Below are positions 39,038-48,069 of a stretch of 64,000 nt of DNA, piece after piece; the first letter of the stretch is position 1, and each line of letters opens with the position of its first letter. Source of the DNA: JBDRMV01 sp043825615 (GTDB lineage Bacteria > CG03). The translations under genes and the position numbers were made by a program. The DNA lies in the NCBI GenBank assembly GCA_043825615.1, contig JBDRRS010000014.1:1-64000 (forward strand), written 5' to 3'. The notes under the pieces were generated by a model. It saw only the letters and a program-made list of their open reading frames with translations. It had not been told where the DNA came from and did no database searches.

Positions 39038-41074
39038 ATGAAAAGGTCTGATTTTCTTGCGGAATTGTGCGTTGAGGACCTGCCGGTTGATATCCAGGAG
39101 GAGGCGTCTCAGAGGATGCTTCTTGCCGTCGCCGAATTTTTCAAGAAAGAGAAAATTTTATTTTCGCTCATGCGTTCTTTCTCGACGCCGCGACGCCTGG
39201 CGGTTTTGTTCTGCGGCGTGGCGCGGGAAATTCCGGAGGAGAAGACCCTTATAAAAGGTCCGCCCGCCCGCATTTCCTTTGACGGGAAAGATGAGCCCAC
39301 CGAGACCCTTAACGGTTTTCTGAAAAAATTCGCCGCGGATATCGCTGATATTCGATTGAAGGCCACGGACAAGGGTGACTATGTTTTTCTCGAAAAAAGG
39401 AAACCGGAGAGGAAAACGGAAGATGTAATAAGAAATAATATCGCCGGTATTCTGGAGACCCTTAAATTCGGTAAAACGATGAGATGGGATAAGTATTTTT
39501 TTCCGCGGCCCGTAAGGAACATTCTGATTTTATTCGGCGGAAAGCCGCTCAGGATTTCCTGTTTCGGCATAAATTCGTCGAAAGGTTCCCGCAATTTTTT
39601 TAATGAGGCAATTATGGTGAAGAGTCCTTCAATGTATGAAAAAACGCTTGAAAGGAAGGGCATTATTGCCGACAGGGATAAGAGAAGGGGCGCGATTGCC
39701 GCGGGTCTCCTCCGCGCCGAAAAAATACTGAAGGCAAAAGCCGTGCCGGACGACGATTTACTCGCGGAAACGGCGGGAATCTGCGAGCGCCCCTGCGTAT
39801 TTCAGGCGGAATTTGACAAAAAATTTCTTTCGATGCCTACGGAAATTCTTGGGGAAACGCTGAAGATCCATCAGAAATGTTTCTCGCTAACGTCATTAAA
39901 AACGCCGCGCAAGGTCATTAACAAATTTATTTTTGTTACCGACGGCGTAAATTCAAACATCCCGGAAATAACCGCTAATTACGAAAGATGCGTGGAGGCG
40001 AGATTCGAGGATTCAAAGTTTTTCTGGGAATCAGACAAGAAACGAAAACTGCCGGATTTTTACCCGGAACTTAAAAGCATAGCCAATGTCGGAAAGTTCG
40101 GGAATTTGGCGGATAAGGCGGAAAGGGTCGTGCGGGACGCCGGGGAGATTGCTTCGGTTTATGCGCCTTCCATGAATGAGCGGGTTAAGAATGTTTCGAA
40201 ACTTCTTTATTGTGATTTTCCGACGAGAATTGTTTTTGAATTTCCACTGCTCCACGGGATTGCCGCGTCTTATCTGGCGCTCGCACAGAATCTGCCCGGC
40301 GCTCCGGAGGTCAGGAATGCGGTGACGCTTGAAGAGATTTCCGATGTCTCGGCGGTTTGCGGTCTCGCCGACCGGCTTAATACGCTGAAATCGTTTTTTT
40401 ATTCAGGGGTGTCCGTGACAACTTCCTCTGACCCGTACGGTCTGAAAAAAACGGCGGATGAGATTTGCAGAATTTTTGTAACCGCGGGGATTTATTTTGA
40501 TTTAAACAGGGTCTTTTCAATTGTTTTTGACGATGTACCCGACGATATCCGCAAAAAAGTTGCGTCTTTTCTGCGCGCCAGGTTCGTGATTTTTCTTACA
40601 AAGAAAGGAATTGCCCGCGATGAAATTGATATGGCAACGGAAAAATTTGAAGTTCCGAAGAGGTGTTTTGATATCGCCTCCGCGGTCGGTCTATTGAGAA
40701 AAAAAGAAGCGGTCCTTTTTGAAAAAATCATTCTTGCGTCCAAGCGGGCGGAAAACATTCTGAAACAGGCGGAAAAACTTGGTATAAAGATGGGTGTTTT
40801 GGACGATAAATTTCTCGACGCCTGCGAGGAGGTTAATCTTTTTCAGGCGCTCAAAAAAGTTGAGGAGGCCGTCCTGTCCAATTGCGGTAAAAATGATTTT
40901 GAGGGCGCTTTGAATTGCCTCTCGGAGATTAAAGCGCCGCTCGATTCCTTTTTTGACGGGGTTCTTGTGATGGACAAAGACGAAAAAATCAGGGACAACC
41001 GCCTTGCGCTGGTTAAGAGAATTTTAGACCTCTTTTCAAATTTCGGTAAATTTTCTAACATTGTAATTATGTAG
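39038..41074 (+). CDS. glyS: Glycyl-tRNA synthetase beta subunit
   Basis: The 678-residue subunit binds tRNA-Gly and shares HD-like and anticodon domains. FLAELCVEDLPVDIQEEASQ, FSTPRRLAVLFCGVA, RWDKYFFPRPVRNI and SSDPYGLKKTADEI are family segments. It starts at ATG 39038 immediately after a repeat that has replaced the usual ribosome binding site, so translation may rely on coupling with glyQ. Confidence 0.96.
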   Translation: MKRSDFLAELCVEDLPVDIQEEASQRMLLAVAEFFKKEKILFSLMRSFSTPRRLAVLFCGVAREIPEEKTLIKGPPARISFDGKDEPTETLNGFLKKFAADIADIRLKATDKGDYVFLEKRKPERKTEDVIRNNIAGILETLKFGKTMRWDKYFFPRPVRNILILFGGKPLRISCFGINSSKGSRNFFNEAIMVKSPSMYEKTLERKGIIADRDKRRGAIAAGLLRAEKILKAKAVPDDDLLAETAGICERPCVFQAEFDKKFLSMPTEILGETLKIHQKCFSLTSLKTPRKVINKFIFVTDGVNSNIPEITANYERCVEARFEDSKFFWESDKKRKLPDFYPELKSIANVGKFGNLADKAERVVRDAGEIASVYAPSMNERVKNVSKLLYCDFPTRIVFEFPLLHGIAASYLALAQNLPGAPEVRNAVTLEEISDVSAVCGLADRLNTLKSFFYSGVSVTTSSDPYGLKKTADEICRIFVTAGIYFDLNRVFSIVFDDVPDDIRKKVASFLRARFVIFLTKKGIARDEIDMATEKFEVPKRCFDIASAVGLLRKKEAVLFEKIILASKRAENILKQAEKLGIKMGVLDDKFLDACEEVNLFQALKKVEEAVLSNCGKNDFEGALNCLSEIKAPLDSFFDGVLVMDKDEKIRDNRLALVKRILDLFSNFGKFSNIVIM

Positions 41075-41108
41075 TGGTAATTCATGCGTAAAAGCTCAGT
41101 GAACGGCG

Positions 41109-41178
41109 TGTCATTGCGAGGGAATGAAATGACCGAAGCAATCTCGAGATTGCCACGCCCTTCGGGCTCGCAATGACA
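41109..41178. repeat. TGTCATTGCGAG palindromic element, copy 3
   Basis: 12-bp perfect terminal repeats with the inner GCAATCTCGAGATTGC. It lies between glyS and rplY. Confidence 0.8.
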
Positions 41179-41220
41179 AATAGGGTGTTTACTGAATTGC
41201 CTGATTCGGGGAGGAAATAA

Positions 41221-41952
41221 ATGGAATATCCGGTAAATATTAATTCAAGGGAAACCGGCAGCAAAGCGCTGCTTAAGAAACTTCGCAGGGAAAAGAAAAT
41301 CCCCGCGGTTGTTTACGGCTCCGATTTTGATTCAAGGGCAGTGTGGGTTGACGGGAAAGAAATTCTGAAAATTATTTCCCGCTCGAAAACGTCGGTTCTG
41401 GAACTGCATGACGGGGAAAAGAAAATAAAGGCGATTATAAAAGATATCTCGTACGAGCCCTTGACGGAAGAGATTAATCACATAGATTTTCTGACATTAC
41501 AGGCAAAACACGAAGTGGAACTCAAAGTCCCTGTCAGAATAGTCGGTTCCTGCCCCGGCGTTAAGGAAGGCGGTGTTCTTGATTTTATCACGAGAGAATT
41601 AGAAATAAAAACAATTCCGGCGAAGATTCCCCAAGACCTGCAAATCGACGTTTCAGCTTTGGGAATAGGGCACGTGATGAAGGTCTCGGATATAGAAATT
41701 CCGGAGGGTATTACGGTTCTCACCCCCGGGGATACAATTTGCATTACTGTTAAGGCGCCGAGGAAGGAAGAGGAAGTTCCGGAGCCGGCCGAAACAGGTG
41801 AAGCCGAACCCGAAGTGGTAAAGAAGGGCAAGGAAGCCAAAGAAACGGAAGAACCCGAAGGAAAAGAAAAAGGAAAAGAAAAAGGAAAAGAGAAAGGGAA
41901 AGAGAAAGAAGAACCGGCGCCGGCAGGGAAGAAAGAGAAAAAGGGGAAGTGA
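41221..41952 (+). CDS. rplY: Ribosomal protein L25 (CTC form) with long charged tail
   Basis: The 243-residue protein has the L25 5S-rRNA-binding domain (INSRETGSKALLKKLRREKK IPAVVYG region) and the C-terminal TL5/CTC domain (YEPLTEEINHIDFLTLQ, VGSCPGVKEGGVLDF). Residues about 185-243 form an acidic then Lys/Glu/Gly-rich tail with repeated KGKE units, encoded by A/G-rich DNA. Such tails occur in some L25/CTC proteins. ATG 41221 follows GGGGAGG. rplY-pth is a frequent pair. Confidence 0.93.
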   Translation: MEYPVNINSRETGSKALLKKLRREKKIPAVVYGSDFDSRAVWVDGKEILKIISRSKTSVLELHDGEKKIKAIIKDISYEPLTEEINHIDFLTLQAKHEVELKVPVRIVGSCPGVKEGGVLDFITRELEIKTIPAKIPQDLQIDVSALGIGHVMKVSDIEIPEGITVLTPGDTICITVKAPRKEEEVPEPAETGEAEPEVVKKGKEAKETEEPEGKEKGKEKGKEKGKEKEEPAPAGKKEKKGK

Positions 41953-42491
41953 CGGCTGTTTTTGGTCTTGGCAACCCTCCATCTTATAACGGTACGCGGC
42001 ATAACATAGGGCGGGAAATCTCGCTGAATCTGAAAACCGGTCTTAAAAAAAAGAGGACAGGGGAGTTTTACGACTTATTCGGCATGGGGAAGAGGGGCCT
42101 GATTATGGGCAGAACCTATATGAATGAATCGGGGCTGGCATTCGGCGATGCGGTTTATTCTTCGGGTCTGTCAATCGGGGATATTCTCGTAATTTGCGAC
42201 GACATCAACATCCCTCTGGGAAAAATCCGTTACAGGGTTTCCGGTTCTTCCGGCGGTCACAAAGGTCTGAAATCGATAATTGAATGTATGGGGACGAGAA
42301 ATTTTCCGCGTCTGCGAGTGGGAATCGGGAAACCAGACGCCAGTGATATTGACGTAAAGGACTGGGTTCTCGGAAAATTTCAGAAGGATGAAATTCAGGT
42401 GATTAAAAATGTTGTCCCTGCGGCGGAAGAATTCGTAATGGAGTATTGGGCGGGAAAATGGCCCGATGAAAATTTAAGTGTGCACATTTAG
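41949..42491 (+). CDS. pth: Peptidyl-tRNA hydrolase
   Basis: The 180-residue enzyme frees tRNA from peptidyl-tRNA. VFGLGNPPSYNGTRHNIG holds the catalytic His, TYMNESG and VICDDINIPLGKIRYR the catalytic Asp, and SGGHKGLKSIIECMGT the substrate site. GTG 41949 overlaps rplY by 4 nt. Confidence 0.95.
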   Translation: MTAVFGLGNPPSYNGTRHNIGREISLNLKTGLKKKRTGEFYDLFGMGKRGLIMGRTYMNESGLAFGDAVYSSGLSIGDILVICDDINIPLGKIRYRVSGSSGGHKGLKSIIECMGTRNFPRLRVGIGKPDASDIDVKDWVLGKFQKDEIQVIKNVVPAAEEFVMEYWAGKWPDENLSVHI

Positions 42492-42538
42492 CAGGCAGGA
42501 AATGACGTTGCCTTTTAGGGCAGCTCGCGGTCTTGCCG

Positions 42539-42589
42539 TCGGGGACGTTTTTATGGAAGGGGACAGTTCTTTTCAAGACCTGTCCCCAA
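42539..42589. repeat. GGGGAC/GTCCCC repeat
   Basis: GGGGACAG at 42558-42565 and CTGTCCCC at 42579-42586 form a stem around TTCTTTTCAAGAC. A further GGGGAC lies at 42541. Surrounding bases up to 42700 form a GC-rich spacer with no gene. Confidence 0.6.
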
Positions 42590-42733
42590 CCATCAAGTTC
42601 ACTCTGGGTTCGCTACGGGCATTCTGCAAATCCCTCGCTCACACAGCCCCGCCTGCCAAGAACCGCTCGCTACAAAACAGCCCCGTCAGACAACGGTCAT
42701 TTTTCCGCTATAGTAGAGGCATTAGAAACTTGA

Positions 42734-43318
42734 ATGTTTAGGAAATTTAAGAAGAAAACAATTACGGGGCTTCTGGTGCTTATGCCTATCGGCATAACCC
42801 TGTACTTGTTTTACTTTCTGTTCCATCTGATAGCGGGATTTATGCTGCCCTTTGTTTTGAAAATTCCCTTTTTAAGAACATGGCCGCTGCAGGCGCATTA
42901 CGTTTTGAGTTTTACTCTGGTAATTTTAATACTCTGGTCCCTCGGGATTATTACCTCAAACATATTCGGGAGCACGCTTTTAAGGCTGGTTGACGGCATT
43001 TTTCTGAAAGCGCCGATTATCAATAAAATTTATTTCACGATAAAGCAGATTGTTGATATTATCGCTACGAAAAAAACCGCTTTCAAACGGGTGGTAATGA
43101 TAGAATATCCCAGCAGAGGAATAAAAACCATTGCGTTTATCACGGGTGAAACCGAATTAGACGGGGAAAAACACTATTCCCTGTTTGTGCCGACGACGCC
43201 TAATCCGACGAGCGGTTTTTTTTGCATGGTTAAAGTAACGGATGTAAAAGAACTTGATATGGACACTGAAACCGCAATGAAAATGATTATTTCGGGAGGA
43301 ATGCTGAAGCCCGGCTAA
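42734..43318 (+). CDS. DUF502 inner-membrane protein
   Basis: The 194-residue protein has two spans (about 11-40 and 57-78) and the DUF502 core VDGIFLKAPIINKIYFTIKQ and FVPTTPNPTSGFFCMV. Function is unknown. A TATAGT at 42709-42714 may be its -10 box. Confidence 0.85.
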   Translation: MFRKFKKKTITGLLVLMPIGITLYLFYFLFHLIAGFMLPFVLKIPFLRTWPLQAHYVLSFTLVILILWSLGIITSNIFGSTLLRLVDGIFLKAPIINKIYFTIKQIVDIIATKKTAFKRVVMIEYPSRGIKTIAFITGETELDGEKHYSLFVPTTPNPTSGFFCMVKVTDVKELDMDTETAMKMIISGGMLKPG

Positions 43319-43319
43319 A

Positions 43320-43347
43320 TTGACAAAATCCGGGAATGTGGTAAAAT
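43320..43347 (+). promoter_or_regulatory. Promoter of pilMNOP, predicted leaderless
   Basis: TTGACA (43320-43325), a 16-bp spacer and TAAAAT (43342-43347). Transcription should start around 43354 and ATG of pilM is at 43355. Confidence 0.7.
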
Positions 43348-43354
43348 TAAAGTT

Positions 43355-44500
43355 ATGCCGCTAAATATAAAGTCGGTTTTAAAAAACCTTTCTTCAGTCC
43401 GGCCCTCCGGAAACATTCTCGGCGTTGATTTCGGCTCTTCTTCGGTTAAGATTGCCGCCCTGAAAAAAACGGGGGAGTCCTTTCAACTGGCGCACTGCGG
43501 CATTGTGCCGATGCCGTCGGGAGCGAAAGCCCTGATGGAAATGGAAATGGAAGAAAGAGCGGAACTTGTCAAAAGATTGAAAGATTTTCTTTCTTCCGCA
43601 AAGGTCAGGACGAAACCCGCGGGCGTTTCCGTTATGGGGAGTTCCGTTATTGTCAGGTACGTGAAGTTACCGAAAATGCCCGACGACGAACTCGCAAAGA
43701 GTTTGAGGTTTGAGGCGGAGGAGTTTATACCTTTCGACATATCGGACGTTTATCTTGCCGCAGAACTCATAAAGGATGTGGAGGAAGAGGGGCAGGTAAA
43801 AGCGGAATCGGTGCTTGTCGCCGCGAAGAAGGAAATCGTTGACGAGCGCATTGAATTGCTGAAGAATATAGGGCTTGACCCCGTGATGGTGGACGTTGAC
43901 AGTTTTTGCGTCAATAATGTTTACGAATACTGTTTTCCCGCTTACAGGGACGAGAACGTAATGATTTTAAATATCGGCGCGAATATGACGACTCTGTCGA
44001 TTTCGGACCATGGCGCGGTTAGAGTGGTAAGGGATGTGTCTTTCGGCGGGGGGTCTCTCAGCAAACTCGTGATGAGTGCCTTCGCCTGTGATTTCCCCAA
44101 GGCGGAGGCTTTGAAGAGACAGTACGGCATTGTTCCCAGCACTGAACTTGAAACGATGTCCGAGGCGGAGACCGCCGAACAGGTAACGTCCGCTTTGATA
44201 CAGAGTGTTGATGACCAGCTTCTTACGGAAATCCAGAGGTCGGTCGATTATTTTAACACGATTTCCACCGCGTCGGAAGGCATTAAAAAAATTGTTCTTT
44301 CCGGAGGCGGCGCGAATCTGAAAAATTTGGATAAGTATCTTGCCCGTCAGATCGACATCCCTGTTGAAATTTTCAATCCGCTGGATTTTATAAATCATCC
44401 GGATGATGCCGCCCTCGCGGAAAATGCCGCCGCTTTTGCGGTAGCGCTCGGGCTTGCAATGAGACAGGCAGGGGATTCAAAGTCAATAAGAGCGGTGTAA
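43355..44500 (+). CDS. pilM: Type IV pilus assembly protein PilM
   Basis: The 381-residue actin-like protein has the phosphate-binding loop LGVDFGSSSVKIAALKK, LPKMPDDELAKSLRFEAEEF and IVLSGGGANLKNLDKYLA. PilM binds the cytoplasmic tail of PilN (NLLPYE) and joins the inner-membrane alignment complex. It has a strong promoter with no leader. Confidence 0.94.
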   Translation: MPLNIKSVLKNLSSVRPSGNILGVDFGSSSVKIAALKKTGESFQLAHCGIVPMPSGAKALMEMEMEERAELVKRLKDFLSSAKVRTKPAGVSVMGSSVIVRYVKLPKMPDDELAKSLRFEAEEFIPFDISDVYLAAELIKDVEEEGQVKAESVLVAAKKEIVDERIELLKNIGLDPVMVDVDSFCVNNVYEYCFPAYRDENVMILNIGANMTTLSISDHGAVRVVRDVSFGGGSLSKLVMSAFACDFPKAEALKRQYGIVPSTELETMSEAETAEQVTSALIQSVDDQLLTEIQRSVDYFNTISTASEGIKKIVLSGGGANLKNLDKYLARQIDIPVEIFNPLDFINHPDDAALAENAAAFAVALGLAMRQAGDSKSIRAV

Positions 44501-44550
44501 TAATGAAAAGTATTGCGGGGAAAAACCCCGAAATTTCCGGCAGGGATTAG

Positions 44551-45126
44551 ATGCTCAGGATAAATTTACTTCCTTATGAAATTGAGAAAAAAGCGGCCGC
44601 GCGGAAACAGATTTTTCTCGCCTCTGTTGCAGGGGCCGTTGTTGTTTTTATAGTTGCAGGATGTTTTTTGATGAGGGTTGCGAAAATAGCGTCTCTCAAA
44701 AAGGAATCCAAAAAGGCCGACGCGGAGTTAAGCAGATACAATGCGGAGTTGGAGAAAATTCAGATTATCGAAAACCAGAAGAAGAGTTTGCAGACGCGGC
44801 TTAGTACCATTGACGGGTTAATGGCTTCGCAGCTGAATTACCCGAAGATGATGGAGGTTATGACGTTGCCCTCCGTTCTTCCCGCAAACGTCTGGCTTAA
44901 AACGTTTACCACGCGCGATGCCGGCCCGGAAGAAATAAGTTTTATTTTTGACGCCGAAGCGGCTGACAATTACGCCGTCGCCGATTTTCTGACCAATCTT
45001 GAAAAATCACCGCTGTTCGACAAAGTTATCATCAGGGGTTTTACCGCCGGCTCCGGCCCGGCAGGAGAGAAAACAAGGGCATTAAATGTGAGTTGTATGT
45101 ATAAACCCCAGAAGGGGAAACCCTGA
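44551..45126 (+). CDS. pilN: Type IV pilus assembly protein PilN
   Basis: The 191-residue protein starts MLRINLLPYEIEKKAAARKQ, the PilM-binding motif, then one span (about 24-44), a coiled coil and a ferredoxin-like periplasmic domain. A small CGGGG-AAAAA-CCCCG hairpin (44516-44530) lies in the 50-nt gap after pilM. Confidence 0.92.
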   Translation: MLRINLLPYEIEKKAAARKQIFLASVAGAVVVFIVAGCFLMRVAKIASLKKESKKADAELSRYNAELEKIQIIENQKKSLQTRLSTIDGLMASQLNYPKMMEVMTLPSVLPANVWLKTFTTRDAGPEEISFIFDAEAADNYAVADFLTNLEKSPLFDKVIIRGFTAGSGPAGEKTRALNVSCMYKPQKGKP

Positions 45127-45147
45127 TGTTATGCGGAGCGGAATATA

Positions 45148-45699
45148 ATGGCTGAGGGAAAACCTGTCCCCAAGGAACAGAAGATATTTTTAGCCGTCCT
45201 CGGCCTCGTCGGTATTTTCATGTTTTACAGCAAGGTCTGGAAGCCCCAGGGGAATAAAATAAAGGAATTCCAAAAAAATATTGAGGACACGAGAGATAAA
45301 ATCAACAAGGTAAAAAAAGACATAGCAAGAATGAAACAGATAGAAGCGGAATTCGCAAAACTGAAACTGAAAGAAGCGGAGGTCGAGAAGAAACTGCCGA
45401 GGGAGGAGGAACTGCCTCAGATTATCAGGGATATAACGGCAACGGGTTCCGCCCACAATATCGAAATAGACAATTTAAGGATTGCCGCTGTTGTTCCGAA
45501 GGAGTTTTATGAAGAGCGCCATTACAATTTTTCAATTTCGGCATCGTATCACAAACTCGCCCAGTTCTTTACGGATATCTGCCAGAAGGAAAGGATTATG
45601 ACGGTAAAAGACCTGAAGCTTGCGCCTGCCGGCGGGGCTGAGCAAACCCCGGATTTACAGACGACGTTCACGCTGATTGTTTACACATACAAAGAATGA
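45148..45699 (+). CDS. pilO: Type IV pilus assembly protein PilO
   Basis: The 183-residue protein has one N-terminal span (about 12-29), a coiled coil (FQKNIEDTRDKINKVKKDIA) and a ferredoxin-like domain (YHKLAQFFTDICQKERIMTV). It pairs with PilN. The end overlaps pilP by ATGA. Confidence 0.92.
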   Translation: MAEGKPVPKEQKIFLAVLGLVGIFMFYSKVWKPQGNKIKEFQKNIEDTRDKINKVKKDIARMKQIEAEFAKLKLKEAEVEKKLPREEELPQIIRDITATGSAHNIEIDNLRIAAVVPKEFYEERHYNFSISASYHKLAQFFTDICQKERIMTVKDLKLAPAGGAEQTPDLQTTFTLIVYTYKE

Positions 45700-46151
45700 A
45701 ACTGAAATTTAAGACGGTAATTGTGATTTTAATTTTCTGCCGGTTGCCGGCGGCTTACGGAGAGGGCGAGCCCGGACCTACCCCTGACGCCGGAGAAAAA
45801 ACAGAGGCAAAATATGTGTATCAGGGTCACAAGAACAGGAATCCTTTCTGCAGGGCGGGGTCCGGAAGCGTTTCGGGTTATCAGGAAACACAGGGCGAAA
45901 AACAAAGCATTTCCGATTTTTGTCTGACAGGCATTATGACCGACATATCCGGAACGAAATACGCGATTCTAACCGATGAAGTATCAGGGAGTTATATTTT
46001 GAAAAACGGCTGGCTGTATGATGCCGAAGGGAAAAGAGTTCCTTCAATAACGGGCACCGTCTTTGAAGAGCGGGTCATAATAATCATAGGCACGCGCATC
46101 AAAGAGCTGAAACTTCCCGAAGAAGATGAGTCCACGATAAAACTGGAATAG
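45696..46151 (+). CDS. pilP: Type IV pilus assembly protein PilP
   Basis: The 151-residue exported protein has a signal sequence and the PilP motif YQGHKNRNPFCRAG before a small beta-barrel domain (DFCLTGIMTDISGTKYAILT). PilP links PilNO with the secretin PilQ. It lacks a lipobox. The TAG stop is the first base triplet of a GTTGGGGACAG repeat. Confidence 0.85.
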   Translation: MKLKFKTVIVILIFCRLPAAYGEGEPGPTPDAGEKTEAKYVYQGHKNRNPFCRAGSGSVSGYQETQGEKQSISDFCLTGIMTDISGTKYAILTDEVSGSYILKNGWLYDAEGKRVPSITGTVFEERVIIIIGTRIKELKLPEEDESTIKLE

Positions 46152-46200
46152 TTGGGGACAGTTGATAGTTGGGGACTGGTCTTGAAAAGCCCCGTCCCCT
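46149..46200. repeat. GTTGGGGACAG repeat with hairpin after pilP
   Basis: TAGTTGGGGACAGT, TAGTTGGGGACTGG, then CTTGAAAAGCCCCGTCCCC. The second copy can pair with the final GTCCCC. It could act as a weak terminator before pilQ. Confidence 0.6.
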
Positions 46201-46222
46201 TCCATAATTCCGGAAAATGTAT

Positions 46223-46228
46223 TATAAT
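46223..46228 (+). promoter_or_regulatory. Possible -10 box for pilQ
   Basis: TATAAT 29 nt before ATG 46258. The -35 candidate TTCCAT at 17 bp is weak. It would allow pilQ to be expressed separately from pilMNOP. Confidence 0.4.
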
Positions 46229-46257
46229 ATTGAAATATATTGTGGAAATGCAGGATA

Positions 46258-48069
46258 ATGAGAAATTTTAGAAGAAACGCGGTATTAGCCGTAGCGGTAT
46301 GCCTTGTTTTTTTCTCTTCCCGTCTCCCGGCGCAGAACGGTCTTGAAAAAATCAGGAGCGTCAACGCCAGCGTTGATTCGGAAAAAAAGCTCTCGGTCGT
46401 TATAGACGTGACGGGACCGGTAAATTATTACCTGTTTAAAGTTCAGAACCCTCCGCGTCTCGTGGCGGAATTTACAAGCGCTCTCATTGAAATTGAGAAA
46501 AAGGAAATAACGCTGGATAGGTCTTTTGTAAAGAAAATCCGCGTCGGGCAGTACAAAAGTATTCCTGTGGAAATTTCGCGGATTGTGTTTGATTTGATAA
46601 CCGATGATGTTTTTTACGACGCTCTGTCGGTCGGTAATAAGATTTATATGACTGTTGCGGCCGCTCCCGAACTTGCAAAGGTGTCTGTTCCGGAGCCCGA
46701 GCCGAAACAGGCGCCGGTTTCAAAAAGAACAGTGCTCTCCGGGAAAAAATCGATTGCGAGGAATATTCCCACGTCCGAACACAGAAAAAAGGTTGAGGAA
46801 ATAAATGCCGCCGGTGAACCGGTGGCCGAAAAAGAAGAAGAAACGCCGCCGGAAGAAGATGCTTATGAGGCGACGATGGTAAAAGCGACGTACGGTTTTC
46901 TGCAGATAAGCAGAAAGCGCATTTCTCTGAACTTTCACGAAGCGGACATAAGAATGGTTCTCCGTGCGATTGCGGAACAGACGGGGGTGAATTTTATTTA
47001 CGGTTCCGATGTTGAGGGAACCATAACCCTGAAACTCAAAGATGTCGCTTTTGACGATGCAATCCGGCTGATTCTCAAATTGTCAGGTCTTGTCGTGGAA
47101 AAGGAAGCGGACAATATTATAAGGATTATTACGCCGGAAGAACTCAAAAACGAGAGGTCGAAAGCCATTCAGTTTACGAGGGTTATGCCTTTGAAATACA
47201 CCATTGCCGAAGACATCAAAAAACAGCTGGACAAGATTAAAATTGAGGGCATCACCCCGATAATAGGGGATGACCCTCTCACGAACAGCGTTATCATAAC
47301 GGCGAGTCCGCAGGGTCTTGAGAAATACGGGGAACTGATTAGTGTTTTCGACGTAAAGCCGAGACAGGTTCTGATTGAGGCCTCTCTGCTTGAGGTTGAT
47401 TATTCGGAAGGGCTTGACCTCGGAATCGCATGGGGTATGAGCAATTTTGACATTGATAAAAAGGGGCTTACCGGCTCGCTTGATTCGGTCGGCGCCGCGC
47501 AGACCGTCGGAACGGTCGGCGTGCCCGCTCTCACTTTTACCATCGGCGGCCTTTTGAATTCAAACCAGTTTAATGCGACGATAAATGCTCTTCAAAAGAG
47601 GAACAAGGCGAAGTTATTGTCAAGGCCGAAGATTGTGGCATTAAACAAAGAAAATGCAAAAATTGTTTCGGGGGAATCATTGCCTTATACGGAAACGACC
47701 ATCGGCAGCGGCGGCGCTACGACGACCTCGACAAAATTCACAAGCGTTGGCGTGGAACTTACGGTCACGCCGACGATCCATTCCGAAGAATACGTGACTC
47801 TTGAAGTCAAGCCGAAAGTCAGTACGCTCAGGCAAATGCTCCCTGCTGGTCCGTGGACGGCCGAGAGGGAGGCAACCACGAAAGTTATGGTTAAAAGCGG
47901 TGACACCGTCGTGATAGGTGGTCTCATCAAGGAAGAGGACCTGAAGGCGGTAGAGCAGTTCCCTCTCCTCGGCGACCTTCCCATTATAGGTTATCTTTTC
48001 AAGCACCAGCAGGAAACGACAGACAGGGTCGAACTTCTGGTCTTCCTGAAACCGATAATTTTAGAATAG
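46258..48069 (+). CDS. pilQ: Type IV pilus secretin PilQ
   Basis: The 603-residue outer-membrane channel has a signal peptide, one AMIN domain (about 35-125), a secretin N0/STN domain (ISLNFHEADIRMVLRAIAEQ TGVNF region), an N1 domain and the secretin core (VDYSEGLDLGIAWGMSNFD; LSRPKIVALNKENAKIVSGE; GDTVVIGGLIKEED; FPLLGDLPIIGYLFK). ATG 46258 with AGGA is preferred over TTG 46240. It is shorter than Pseudomonas PilQ because only one AMIN is present. Confidence 0.94.
   Translation: MRNFRRNAVLAVAVCLVFFSSRLPAQNGLEKIRSVNASVDSEKKLSVVIDVTGPVNYYLFKVQNPPRLVAEFTSALIEIEKKEITLDRSFVKKIRVGQYKSIPVEISRIVFDLITDDVFYDALSVGNKIYMTVAAAPELAKVSVPEPEPKQAPVSKRTVLSGKKSIARNIPTSEHRKKVEEINAAGEPVAEKEEETPPEEDAYEATMVKATYGFLQISRKRISLNFHEADIRMVLRAIAEQTGVNFIYGSDVEGTITLKLKDVAFDDAIRLILKLSGLVVEKEADNIIRIITPEELKNERSKAIQFTRVMPLKYTIAEDIKKQLDKIKIEGITPIIGDDPLTNSVIITASPQGLEKYGELISVFDVKPRQVLIEASLLEVDYSEGLDLGIAWGMSNFDIDKKGLTGSLDSVGAAQTVGTVGVPALTFTIGGLLNSNQFNATINALQKRNKAKLLSRPKIVALNKENAKIVSGESLPYTETTIGSGGATTTSTKFTSVGVELTVTPTIHSEEYVTLEVKPKVSTLRQMLPAGPWTAEREATTKVMVKSGDTVVIGGLIKEEDLKAVEQFPLLGDLPIIGYLFKHQQETTDRVELLVFLKPIILE

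Noticed and set aside
42478..42741. 87-codon frame on + between pth and DUF502
   Set aside because: Lies in repeat DNA (GGGGAC hairpin) with no family pattern.
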